Translations under genes and position numbers: made by a program | Assembly (NCBI GenBank): GCA_930367205.1 | Contig: OV884012.1 | Location: 60,347,239-60,411,238, forward strand | DNA from: Acanthosoma haemorrhoidale | Lineage: Eukaryota > Arthropoda > Insecta > Hemiptera > Acanthosomatidae | Reading direction: 5' to 3' | DNA: 64,000 nucleotides | Part shown: one piece after another, positions 9,601 to 17,866 of the stretch | How the letters are laid out: the number at the start of each line of letters is the position of its first letter | Numbering within the stretch: the first letter of the stretch is position 1 | The notes under the pieces: model-generated | Database searches by the model: none | What the model saw: the letters and a program-made list of their open reading frames with translations, nothing else | What the model was told of the DNA's origin: nothing

Positions 9601-11988
9601 GTAAAATACCTTGGCCACTTGGTAACCAGTGAAGGGGTGAAACCTGACCCAGAAAAGATCACGGCGGTGACCGAATTTCCAAAACCCGGTTCGGCTCGGG
9701 AAGTGAGAGGCTTCCTGGATCTCGCTGGATATTACCGGAGGTTCGTACCTCAGTTCGCCGAAATTGCCAAGCCCCTCACCCAGCTGACGGGGAAGGGAAT
9801 GTCATTTCACTGGGGGAAAGAACAAGACGAGGCGTTTACCGCTCTACAGGAGATATTGTGTTCTGACCGAGTGCTGATTTATCCTGATTTCCGGGACCCT
9901 TTCATTCTGGCGACCGATGCCTCTGGAATGGCAGTAGGGGCCGTCCTCTCAAAACTCCGAAACGGACAAGAAAGGCCTATCGCCTTTGCCAGTCGACAGC
10001 TACACCCAGCGGAACAAAATTATTCGGCTACCGAAAGAGAGCTACTTTCGGTAGTCTGGGCAACCAAGCATTTTAGGTGCTATCTGTTGGGTCGAAAGTT
10101 TACACTTGTCACTGACCACGCTGCACTTAAATGGATGCTGTCCCTAAGAGACCCGTCCTCACGCTTGATGAGGTGGGCTCTCAGACTCGAGGAATTCGAG
10201 TATCAGGTCGTCCACAAACCAGGGAAGAAGCATACCAACGCGGACTCCCTGAGTAGGGCCGTAGCGGGTATAAGGACGTTCGACGAAGGAGCCCAACGGG
10301 TTCTTTGGAAAAGAGGGCAGGAACAGGACGAAGAATGCCAGAGATGGGTCAAAAAAAACCCACGAGGGTTACGGACGGGGGCGGATGGGATAATACACTA
10401 CGGAATAAGTGATGACCCAAATCAATGGAAAATTTTGGTTCCACTAGATCGCCGGCAACAGATCATGGAGGAACACCATAGTCGGCCATGGGCGGGACAT
10501 CCGGGAAGAGAACGTACCCAGGAATTGATAAAGAATAAGTACTATTGGCCCTCGATGGGGAAAGATATAGAAGAGTTCGTTAAGGGGTGCCACTCGTGTG
10601 CTCAGAGAAAGACCCCCCCTGGGTTAACAGCTCCTCTAGAGGCCCCCTTCATTCCCAAGGAGCCATTCGAAATGGTTTCCCTGGATATCGTGGGGCCGTT
10701 CCCAAAGAGTAGCCGCGGGAATAAATACTTGTTAACTTTTATAGACCACTTCAGCCGATACACTGAAGCTGAACCTATAAGAGAACAGACGGCGGACGAG
10801 ACCGCTCGGGTTTTTGTCGAGCGTATAATCACCAGACATGGGACTCCAAAGAAACTACTGACTGATCAAGGCAGGAATTTTGTGTCGGCGTTGTTCAAAT
10901 CCGTGTGCAAGGGCTTAGGCATACAAAAACTCCAAACCACCCCCTACCATCCCCAGAGTAATGGAATGCTGGAACGCTTTCATCGTACACTGGGAGATTC
11001 CATGGCTCACTTTGCCAGAAAAGATGGGCGAGATTGGGACCGGTGGGTCCCCTATTCACTAATGGCTTATCGCTCCATACCACATTCTGCCACGGGATTT
11101 TCGCCGAACTTCCTGTTATATGGCAGAGAGCTCCGCACTCCGGAAGGGGAATGGATAGAGCCTGTGGAAGCGTTGGAAAACGCCTTAACACAAGATGAAG
11201 CTGCAAGGATTAGGGTTCGTGTAGAACAGGCCTACGAAGAAGCCCGTGAAAGGATTAAGAAAACTTGGGCTCGCAGAACCGCGGCGGTTAACCCAGATAG
11301 GAGATCCCGAACTTTCACCGAGGGCGACGCGGTATACCTACATGTACCCGCGGTAAAACCAGGAAATTTAAAAAAATTTCATTGCCCTTGGACGGGACCA
11401 TGGATAATAGTCAAGAAATGCAGTGCGGTAACCTATGCAATCAGAAATGAAACCGGCGGGACCCAGGTAGTTCACGTGAACCGCTTGAAACCGGCTTTTA
11501 ACAGTGGTCTCGAAACGGAGTATCCAAAGGAGCAACAGTCTGAATCAGAAGATGACGATGACGAAGTAAGGGATAAGGAAAGAGACCAGGAGGACTTCTG
11601 GCCGATCCCCCTAACCGACTCTGACGAGGAGGGAGAGCCCCATCCTAGAGAAAGGGCCATTGGGAACGATTTCCTATTGGCCACTAGCTCGCCAAGGAGG
11701 GATGTAGTGGCTCCAAGCTGGTGGCCTGAGGGCGAAGCGGAGGGGCGACCGAGTATTATCCGTACGGAGGAAGATGTTTCATCGAGCGAAAAGGAGCCCA
11801 CCCGCCCGGTTACCCCGTTGGTGAACACATCGGAGGTCTCGGGAGAGACCTCGGTGGAAGATGACAGTACCAACTATCGAGACCCGACTTGGGAGGCGGA
11901 TAGTACAGAGGCACCGATGTTGCCGCGCAGTCCCTACTTATTGAGAAATAATCGCCGGTCTAGCCGGGGAGGGAGAAACAAAGAGTGA
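6679..11988 (+). CDS. gag-pol: Gag-Pol polyprotein, intact single ORF
   Basis: 1769 codons with no internal stop. Visible domains are as follows. Gag comes first, ending in two CCHC knuckles (about residues 314-327 and 348-361). Aspartic protease follows with VDTGA (D430). Reverse transcriptase has TDFRGLN and the YLDD box (931-934). RNase H has TDAS (D1080). Integrase has an HHCC finger and catalytic D1336, D1396 and E1432, with exactly 35 residues between the last two. A GPW-type C-terminal module lies near 1571-1575, followed by an acidic, S/E-rich tail of about 190 residues without a recognisable chromodomain. It copies the element's RNA into DNA in cytoplasmic particles and integrates it. 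The start ATG follows an A20/T9 tract and is the first in frame. Gag and Pol are fused in one frame, so no frameshift signal is needed; how Gag is made in excess is unclear. Confidence 0.95.
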   Translation: MSVESNLRQRIEELEKANLALAQSEEKLKNELEASRTEIKEGGTPKPPRKDLSLQGLIKTWGGEASARPVDEFLEYVEEVAACGAWEDVDRVRICRLKLQGPAAAFVRGNEELKGIVSFKKFADALRERFGDPHTFEYYGRILQETSQQPKERIQEFSDRCISLGGKMTRSDLSGNEAKWWAREVERKVLEAFMRGLSGEVGKQVLFGRPDTLKNAVRLALDVEQALQEHQRGKNVYVLEEAGGRSGPCHEQQRESERNRYRSSVDPIARNEDQASARGAGAVFSLREQIEDACISAIQKALPSRLGKSDSQRCYRCGELGHYARGCRMPPPAKGVRNNPGPRERVTCYRCGRQGHIANQCRSQQLPAKKKLNPVQGPPKCLRPDSHPPSGPEKPKPVDEKWLTGVGAGVGKLIKLDMLIGGYLHHMIVDTGAEVTLIRTALPGVQLRPASVRARGVTGQALRILGVQELMCQVDGLEVKHQVMIISVNLPGDGIIGLDLLEKLGAKLDIRNREVIVTPPDAGLSFEKQPVNVHPLHQLGVAINSLEAKGRSTRETTQEEPIPKDGSSSDLIHAQERKHQQKREKRAKRGNQQAANKAVETPGSREQPDKHDETKGLEITSPARIAIPSCSEKLIRATIHQREKAVVVVEPVPLKQGSLRVGRSIGLVEHGEVWIQLMNSGPVDTYLDKGQLLGIGAEWHTEERNERDVRIHRVEGSENALEKGAQLWNVDHLGESDKGVVESLLEEFKDLFEEPGKEGCSTGVKHRIPTGEAPPVIKRPYRVPFNQRAVVEEHLEEMLRKGVIAPSDSAWAAPVVLVPKRSEDGRTQYRFCTDFRGLNAVTQVDAYPLPLIQETLEMLGQSRLFTTLDLASGYHQIPVAEEDRPKTAFTTLGGHYEYHKMPFGLAGAPATFQRTMDQVLMGVKGTDCYVYLDDIIIFSGDMDEHCTRLRRVLERLQGANLKLKGPKCKFVVRQVKYLGHLVTSEGVKPDPEKITAVTEFPKPGSAREVRGFLDLAGYYRRFVPQFAEIAKPLTQLTGKGMSFHWGKEQDEAFTALQEILCSDRVLIYPDFRDPFILATDASGMAVGAVLSKLRNGQERPIAFASRQLHPAEQNYSATERELLSVVWATKHFRCYLLGRKFTLVTDHAALKWMLSLRDPSSRLMRWALRLEEFEYQVVHKPGKKHTNADSLSRAVAGIRTFDEGAQRVLWKRGQEQDEECQRWVKKNPRGLRTGADGIIHYGISDDPNQWKILVPLDRRQQIMEEHHSRPWAGHPGRERTQELIKNKYYWPSMGKDIEEFVKGCHSCAQRKTPPGLTAPLEAPFIPKEPFEMVSLDIVGPFPKSSRGNKYLLTFIDHFSRYTEAEPIREQTADETARVFVERIITRHGTPKKLLTDQGRNFVSALFKSVCKGLGIQKLQTTPYHPQSNGMLERFHRTLGDSMAHFARKDGRDWDRWVPYSLMAYRSIPHSATGFSPNFLLYGRELRTPEGEWIEPVEALENALTQDEAARIRVRVEQAYEEARERIKKTWARRTAAVNPDRRSRTFTEGDAVYLHVPAVKPGNLKKFHCPWTGPWIIVKKCSAVTYAIRNETGGTQVVHVNRLKPAFNSGLETEYPKEQQSESEDDDDEVRDKERDQEDFWPIPLTDSDEEGEPHPRERAIGNDFLLATSSPRRDVVAPSWWPEGEAEGRPSIIRTEEDVSSSEKEPTRPVTPLVNTSEVSGETSVEDDSTNYRDPTWEADSTEAPMLPRSPYLLRNNRRSSRGGRNKE

Positions 11989-12014
11989 GGGTTTCAGTGC
12001 GTGTCACGAGAAAG

Positions 12015-12043
12015 AAAAGTGTTGACCTAGGGTCAACACTTTT
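12015..12043 (+). other. 13-bp perfect inverted repeat before the polypurine tract
   Basis: Arms 12015-12027 (AAAAGTGTTGACC) and 12031-12043 are perfect complements around a 3-nt loop TAG. The hairpin lies 27 bp after the Gag-Pol stop and directly abuts the polypurine tract. It could shape the RNA 3' region, or be a remnant palindrome. Confidence 0.8.
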
Positions 12044-12059
12044 GGAAAATGGGGAGTGT
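12044..12059 (+). promoter_or_regulatory. Polypurine tract
   Basis: GGAAAATGGGGAGTGT lies immediately 5' of the 3' LTR and is purine-rich with two T interruptions. By position it primes plus-strand DNA synthesis. Confidence 0.7.
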
Positions 12060-12225
12060 TGTGACCGATAGACTTTTATAGCCAATGTAAATTAGCGATT
12101 GTTTACGCCTGTAATTCGTTTATTTTAGTTATTGAAGGAAAAAATGATCAGTCATTGTTTAAGCCGAATAAGGGGTCTTGCGCTGACAAGTAATTATCTA
12201 ACAAAGTACCCTCGTAAAATTTATG

Positions 12226-12260
<35 letters not shown>

Positions 12261-13177
12261 GTAAATTAGAGATAAATATTTTTTTGTATTTGGTTAGTTT
12301 TATATAAAGAATTAATAATTATTGATTATATTATAAATGTTCTAAGAATATCTTTGTGTTTCAAATGTGAGTGTATTGATTTTGTTTTATGGGAAATATG
12401 CTGGAAAGTAAACAAAACAAATAACGGTGCGGGACGCCTCCGAGGCCCCGTAAGACCCTACATCCTTTATAGAGGATTAAAAGGACGGAGCACCGGGATC
12501 AGTCGCTTGCAGTCAGGGTGTGTATCCAGAGCTGGGTTGGCCAACACCCGCCGGAGCGCCCCCCCCCTCATCTCACCACCTTATCGGCCTATGGTTTATG
12601 GGGAGCACCTCTGGTTGGAGATTTGACTTGGAACTAGTATGGATATGAGCATATCGATCATCGACTCACCGATTCCCTCCACCTGGAACCTCACAGCTGA
12701 TTGACTAATCCACTATCTAGCTACGACAGGTAACCTCGTTGGACGTAGCTTCCACGTACCGAGGGTTTATGTTGTTTGTTTACGTCGTTCATCAGTTTAC
12801 ACCAAATAACACCAAACTATGCATACGTATAGATAAACACGGACAGTGATGTATTTATTTTGTTCTCATTCTTCGATCAGCAAACTTTAAGTTAATAAAA
12901 CTCTGGTTTACAAGTTTCAAGTTTAGTAAAGTTTAAGTATTTTTTTTTTATCAAATAGCTTAAGGATTTTTTTTTGTTTTTTTATCAAATGCTATTCATT
13001 TATTATCATTTAATAAATGTCGGTCATCTAAATGTCTTCCCCTAGATATGTCAATTCCCTGTAATATTTCAGGTTCCCCTGTCCTTGGGTAATGCCCTCT
13101 CCTGGCATTAATATTTTCCCCCAGATTCCTGTAAACATTTAGGGGGAGGAGGAAGAGAGAGAAAGTCGGGGTTTACA
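12060..13177 (+). repeat. 3' LTR of the Ty3 element (full form)
   Basis: 1118 bp. It is identical by eye to the 5' LTR apart from one substitution, A31 instead of A28, and 271 additional bp at 12433-12703. AATAAA at 12894-12899 is a plausible polyadenylation signal. With transcription starting near 12501, R would run to shortly after that signal and U5 to 13177. Confidence 0.9.
12468..12503 (+). promoter_or_regulatory. Candidate LTR core promoter (TATA + initiator)
   Basis: TTTATAGA at 12466-12473 is followed by the arthropod-type initiator TCAGT at 12499-12503. The spacing is about 32 bp from TATA to the initiator A. Both lie inside the 271 bp missing from the 5' LTR. The promoter role is inferred from motif spacing only. 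Confidence 0.55.
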
Positions 13178-13181
13178 CATA

Positions 13182-13590
13182 TAAACCAGATCCTTTAATT
13201 GTATAAATGAATTAAATTGTACGGCCTTTCAATCTAGTATGTGGTAATAATAGAATGGACAGGCACAATAAACACATATGGGTTGAGCAATATATATAAT
13301 ATCTACATATTAAAAACGACCTAAACCATAAGACAGGCCTACAGGTCTTGTTGCCGGAGTATTTGGAGCTGAATGCCTATGAATTTGATGCCCTGAATTC
13401 AAATATGGCATTAGTTTCAGCCTGGGAGACCAAATTTCTAAGATGTAATATTTTATTGAAATATACCTTACAATATTTTAAGTCAAATCCATAGTTCAAA
13501 TAAAAAATTGTACCTAACTTTATTATTAAATCATACAAATATTATTATACAGAAAGATAGAGGAAAACGTTATCGATGAGACCAACTAGT
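13182..13590. other. No gene seen
   Basis: AT-rich sequence between the Ty3 element and the pseudogene that follows. Confidence 0.5.
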
Positions 13591-13594
13591 CACT

Positions 13595-14126
13595 GAAAAC
13601 TTCGGAAGCTTCTTTTCCGTGGCATTTTTGAATGAATTTTGAAACAGTCCCTTTTTAAACTCCAGCAGTAATCTGCCATCGCGTGCATAACCCATCTTTC
13701 TTAGTTGCGGGCCTCCTAAGTTATAATATTCTGGTGAGAACATTCACCATATTCCTTACTGGTGTCATCTAAATTTACAGGAGAACGGTCTAAGTGGCTG
13801 TGTAAATAGTGCACCTTAATACTCACTTTTTCTGTACTCAAATGTGGCATTTTCCCCTCTACATGTTCAGAGCATGATCCGTTCTTATCGAGAGCCTTTA
13901 CAAACTATTTTATATGCAGTGGAGGAAAGATTAATATCTTTCATTCAACTAAGGGGTCGTAAATGGCAACCTTTTCCCCAACGTCCATGTTTTGTCTCTA
14001 AGACCACTCTTTTCTAACCCAGTGGTATTTCTTGTCTCCACTATCCCAGAGGCACAAGAAGCAAGGATATTTGGTTAGGCCACTTAGCTGTCCATAGAGA
14101 AAGTTTACCATTTTTAAGTCCACACT
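13595..14126 (-). pseudogene. Decayed arthropod multicopy orphan gene
   Basis: Conceptual translation of the minus strand, across frame changes and stops, gives blocks in a fixed order: VDLKMVNFLYGQ, TKYPCFLCLWDS, HWVRKEW, FPPLHIK, FVKALDKNG, LHSHLD, YGECSHQNI and a basic end near 13600. From memory this order matches uncharacterised proteins found in many copies in arthropod genomes (pattern FLCLWDSR, PLHIKLGL, KALD, HSHLDFFPENLG, GERFHQD). Function is unknown; copy number suggests association with a mobile element. At least three stops and several frameshifts make this copy dead. Confidence 0.7.
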
Positions 14127-14761
14127 ACTCTACCTTCTGCAAGACAAGAGACTAACAATAGGGCAAATATACAGGAACCAATCCTTGTATATGTGATTTA
14201 GAACTTCAAATTTTGTGAAGAACTGCACACTAAAAAAAAAACTCTGATCTAAAAAAGTAGAGTAAATACAAAAAAACTGTTTTCTTATTTAGATTCAGCC
14301 CCCAAATATAACTAAAATCAGTTCTGGAATCCTAAGCACCAAGACAATGTTTTTTTTTTATGCTTGTGTTATTTAAAAAAAAATGACTAAACTTTATTAA
14401 GAATTGTATGTAAGTAATGTTATTCAGCTGACCAACTAATTTGTCTACCCAATTCAGAAATATTTACACTCTAATATTGTAAAAAGTATTATGTGTCAAG
14501 TATGAAATGTACGGGTATTCATTGGCTCAGAATGAATTCAACTTGTCATTATTTTAATACAAATGTGTAAATTGTAATTTACACATTCCAAAAAAATAGA
14601 TATATACATTGACAATTTATTTCGTAACTGCTGCAACTATATCAGGTTGGGAAGGCAAAGCTACCTCATTAGGACCCTATTATATGTCTTTCATGAACAT
14701 CGAATACAATTAATTACTAATTTTAGTTTAGATATTAGATATCCCTAAAAATTTTAATAAT
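14127..14761. other. No gene seen
   Basis: AT-rich, stop-dense sequence with short A runs. Confidence 0.5.
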
Positions 14762-15049
14762 TATTTAAGCGAACAGCCTCCGCTGGCTCTTATCAAGTGA
14801 CGCGGCTGAAGTAGGGGCGTGGGGGACTCCCCAAGAATCCGCTTCCTCCTTCGCATGCGAGGGAGGTGACAACCATGTGGACTTGGGGGGCCTCTGGGCT
14901 GTTTGTAAATATTGTATGAATGAGCGAGTGAATGATGAATTGTAAATATGGTATGAATGATGACACTTATCTCAATTACTCATTGCCTAATAAAAGGCAG
15001 ATTGTAATTTTATCTTAATAAATTGTTGTTCTCTCTCTATTTAAGCGAA
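14762..15049 (+). mobile_element. 5'-truncated Jockey copy with 12-bp target duplication (copy B)
   Basis: A 264-bp insert (14774-15037) contains only the family 3' UTR, from the CCTCCGCTGGCT block to the terminal AGATTGTAATTTTATC block. It is flanked by a perfect 12-bp direct repeat, TATTTAAGCGAA, at 14762-14773 and 15038-15049. The tail is not poly-A: it ends TAATAAATTGTTGTTCTCTC. Target-primed reverse transcription with early 5' truncation explains it. Confidence 0.9.
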
Positions 15050-15420
15050 AATGTATATAAATCGCGAACTGCGGTTGAATTTTTTTAGATCCTCATTTGC
15101 TTTTAACAGCAATCGATAGACTTTTTACCAACAAATAACACCCCATGGAGAGGTAGTTCAGACAGAAGGTTCACGTCATAGTTTGGTCACATATGGACTG
15201 AGGTTCAGTGTGATTACCTCTAATGGTTAAAAATGTTTAATCTAAACTGTATTCGGTGCATCTTCATTCAAGTAGTGACACGTCACGAGGCAAGCATACC
15301 TGACTCATCCTCTCCACCCAAAAAATTAATAAATAAAAAAAAAAAAGAGAAGTCGGCTCTTTAAAATTAGAAGTCAGTATGCTAAAAAACAGCTTTATTG
15401 CCTTTCCACAACAGATAATT
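15050..15420. other. No gene seen
   Basis: Nothing recognisable. The minus-strand frame at 15264-15464 is low-complexity. Confidence 0.4.
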
Positions 15421-15433
15421 ACTCTTTTATTGA

Positions 15434-15475
15434 AACGGCGCTTTGGACAGCTGTAAGCTGTCATCTTCAGTTATC
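15434..15475 (-). repeat. Hairpin + AAAGCG motif (1 of 5)
   Basis: On the minus strand CTGAAGATGACAGC, a short loop and GCTGTCC are followed by AAAGCGCCG. The 7-bp stem GACAGCT/AGCTGTC is perfect. See the finding on the recurrent motif. Confidence 0.4.
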
Positions 15476-15725
15476 TCCAATTGGTTTTATGGGATATTTA
15501 ACTCATTTAAAACAATAGTATCTTTTTTATCTTATAACCAGGGCTACTACATCCACGCTCTCCGTACCATAAGTAATTTTTTTACGGGCAGATAAAAAAT
15601 ATATATGGTGAAAAAGACTGTTATCGACAGCCTTAAAGCATTATTTAAGCTGTAATAAATTAAAAAAAAATTACTTAACTGTAATGACGATGTTTTTAAA
15701 GAATTGAAATACCCACTAAACCAAA

Positions 15726-15821
15726 TGTATGGTTTACCAATGGTTAAGTACCAAGTTCCAACCACACATTGTATGGTTTACCAATGGTTAAGTACCAAGT
15801 ACCAACCACACATTGTATGGT
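15726..15821. repeat. 44-bp tandem repeat, ~2.2 copies
   Basis: TGTATGGTTTACCAATGG recurs at 15726 and 15770, and TGTATGGTTT again at 15814. This gives two almost identical 44-bp units and a partial third. Confidence 0.85.
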
Positions 15822-15829
15822 TTCGACAA

Positions 15830-17419
15830 GGGACAACCTAGTTTGGATAATGCCGTTAAAAGCCGATAAACATAATAACTTCCCTGGTTCTTATCTTAGC
15901 TACCGAATTTTCCTGGGCAACAAATAATTATTCAAACGAAATTCCTTTTTAATTAACCATAAAAGTATCGCACGCTTGAGTTTGTATATTTTCTACTTTG
16001 TTGCTGTTATATAATATGATCGCTAATTTAATGTTAGGATGTGTGCCGTATTTTGGTTTCAATCATACCTGATCCCTTTGATGTTTGTTTTATAGCGGCT
16101 GTCAAGAGCAGACATTTCAGAGCTCTAAGTTAGCCTGAGGTGATGTCGGTCCACTTCAGAGTAAAAAACAATCCGCCTTTTAAAAAACAAAAAAAAAACA
16201 CTGTTATAAAGGGGTAGTTATATTTTCATGGTTGCTGGTGCGTAAATACTTCAAAATTTCTGACAAAAGGATAGATTTCCATAACAAAAACATCGTTGGG
16301 TTTGTTCGTAGCAAACTGTACACAAGAGAGAACAGTAGTTCCAAATTTTGAAGAAAAAAAAAAGTAACCTAAAATTAGGTAGCCATTTTTTTTAATTAAC
16401 AAGTAACTAATTAACTGAAAACCCTTAATTATGTTTCATAAAGTTCAAAATATCATCCTGCCTTCTATTATTAAATGATATCGAATGATACCTCGATATA
16501 AAATTTCATATCTTTATCCCAAGCAGGGGACTCACAACCGGAAGATAGACCAAAACGCATGTGACAACATAATTAAGGGTTTCTGATTTGGAAAACAAAA
16601 ATAACAAAAACCTAGAAAACAGAATAATTTAAAAATATAACTATCCATTCGGAATGAAAGGTCAATATTTAAGGAGGTTTGTGAAATACTAAAACAGCTT
16701 AGCTATAAATAACTTATCTTTTTTTTTTTTTTTTTTTTCCCCTTAACCCCTTCAATTTTTATACAATATGTAAAAATATTAACAAAGAATTGACAGAGTT
16801 TTCTCCTCATTCTGCTATGCGCGGATGCATTTGAAGGAGGTTGGGTTACTTAACAATACAGGTTGTGGTTAAAAATACAATGAAATGAATATAATGCTAG
16901 GTGATGGGGCTCACCTTCAGTTTGAAAATGTGGGAGGAAAACCTTCCTATCCTTTGGTTTAATGGTGTTTTAAAGGTATACAAACACCTCAAAATATTAT
17001 GATTACAATAACCAAGAATAACATTAAACTGGAAAAAAGCCGTTTCAGTAATTTTTAAGGTTTTTATTATTTTTTATTTTTTTTAGAAAGTTCTTAATTT
17101 GTGAAATTACAATTTGCTCATACAGTTTAAATAACTGCGATTTAAGAGCTTTGAAAACTCTTTTAATGCGTACATTTCACACTCGTACTAACATTCATAC
17201 AATATGTGCTTACGAAATCCTATTTTGTGGCCCAGGAGCCTCATGTCACTGAGGGTTCTTCCAGTGAAGTTTTCAGATTTAAAGCGATGATTTGCCCAAT
17301 GGTTAATGTAACATTAAAGGTAGGGATCCATAAATAGTTCCTTAGGTATTACAAAAAAATTACTATTGGCAGCCAACAACAAATAGTTTCATGCGTAATA
17401 CGATCTGAGCCAGATTTAA
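15830..17419. other. AT-rich non-coding; diverged repeat at 16370-16600
   Basis: 16370-16600 pairs with 2030-2420 (see that entry). A poly-T tract of about 20 lies near 16720-16738. No gene was recognised. Confidence 0.5.
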
Positions 17420-17509
17420 TTGTTGATTATTTTTAACATTGTTAATTCCTTTATTGTGCAATAATTACAATCTGCCTTTTATAAGGCAATAAGTAATTAA
17501 GATATATGC

Positions 17510-17690
17510 TTTCATTCATACAATATTTACAGTTCATCATTCACTCGCTCATTCATACAATATTTACAGTTCATCATTCACTCGCTCATTCATACAATAT
17601 TTACAGTTCATCATTCACTCGCTCATTCATACAATATTTACAGTTCATCATTCACTCGCTCATTCATACAATATTTACAGACAGCCCAGA
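17510..17690 (-). repeat. 37-bp tandem repeats in the Jockey 3' UTR
   Basis: ACAATATTTACAG recurs with exact 37-bp spacing (its C at 17521, 17558, 17595, 17632 and 17669), giving about 4.5 units. Copies A, B and D carry one or two degenerate units, so the array has expanded in this copy. Confidence 0.9.
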
Positions 17691-17866
17691 GACCCCCCAA
17701 ATCCACCGCAAAGAAAAAGCGGAGTCTTGGGAAGTCCCCCACGCTCCTCCGTCAGCCGCGTCACTGGATACTAGCCAGTGGAGGCTGACCAAGAGCGCGC
17801 GAGCCACAGACGCTCAGGACATGATTGGAGAGACTGGCCATTGCCAGGACTCCCACTGTCACGCGT

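Larger units (their letters stand above)
5725..13177 (+). mobile_element. Complete Ty3/Gypsy-type LTR retrotransposon
   Basis: The element is 7453 bp. It begins TGTGACC and ends TTTACA, and is flanked by the 4-bp duplication CATA at 5721-5724 and 13178-13181. The order is LTR, primer binding site, one Gag-Pol ORF (protease, RT, RNase H, integrase), hairpin, polypurine tract, LTR. The order RT before integrase defines Ty3/Gypsy rather than Copia. No envelope ORF is present. By eye the LTRs differ at one substitution (C6054 versus G12392), 3 A residues in an A-run, and one 271-bp indel, so the insertion looks young. Clade assignment within Ty3/Gypsy is not attempted. Confidence 0.95.

Noticed and set aside
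8286..11873. Several minus-strand ORFs of 64-133 codons
   Set aside because: They are shadows of the Gag-Pol frame with no family features.
12433..12703. Reading the extra 271 bp as a nested SINE in the 3' LTR
   Set aside because: It has no target duplication, no poly-A and no pol III boxes, and it holds TATA/initiator motifs, so loss from the 5' LTR is the simpler explanation. A genome survey is still needed.
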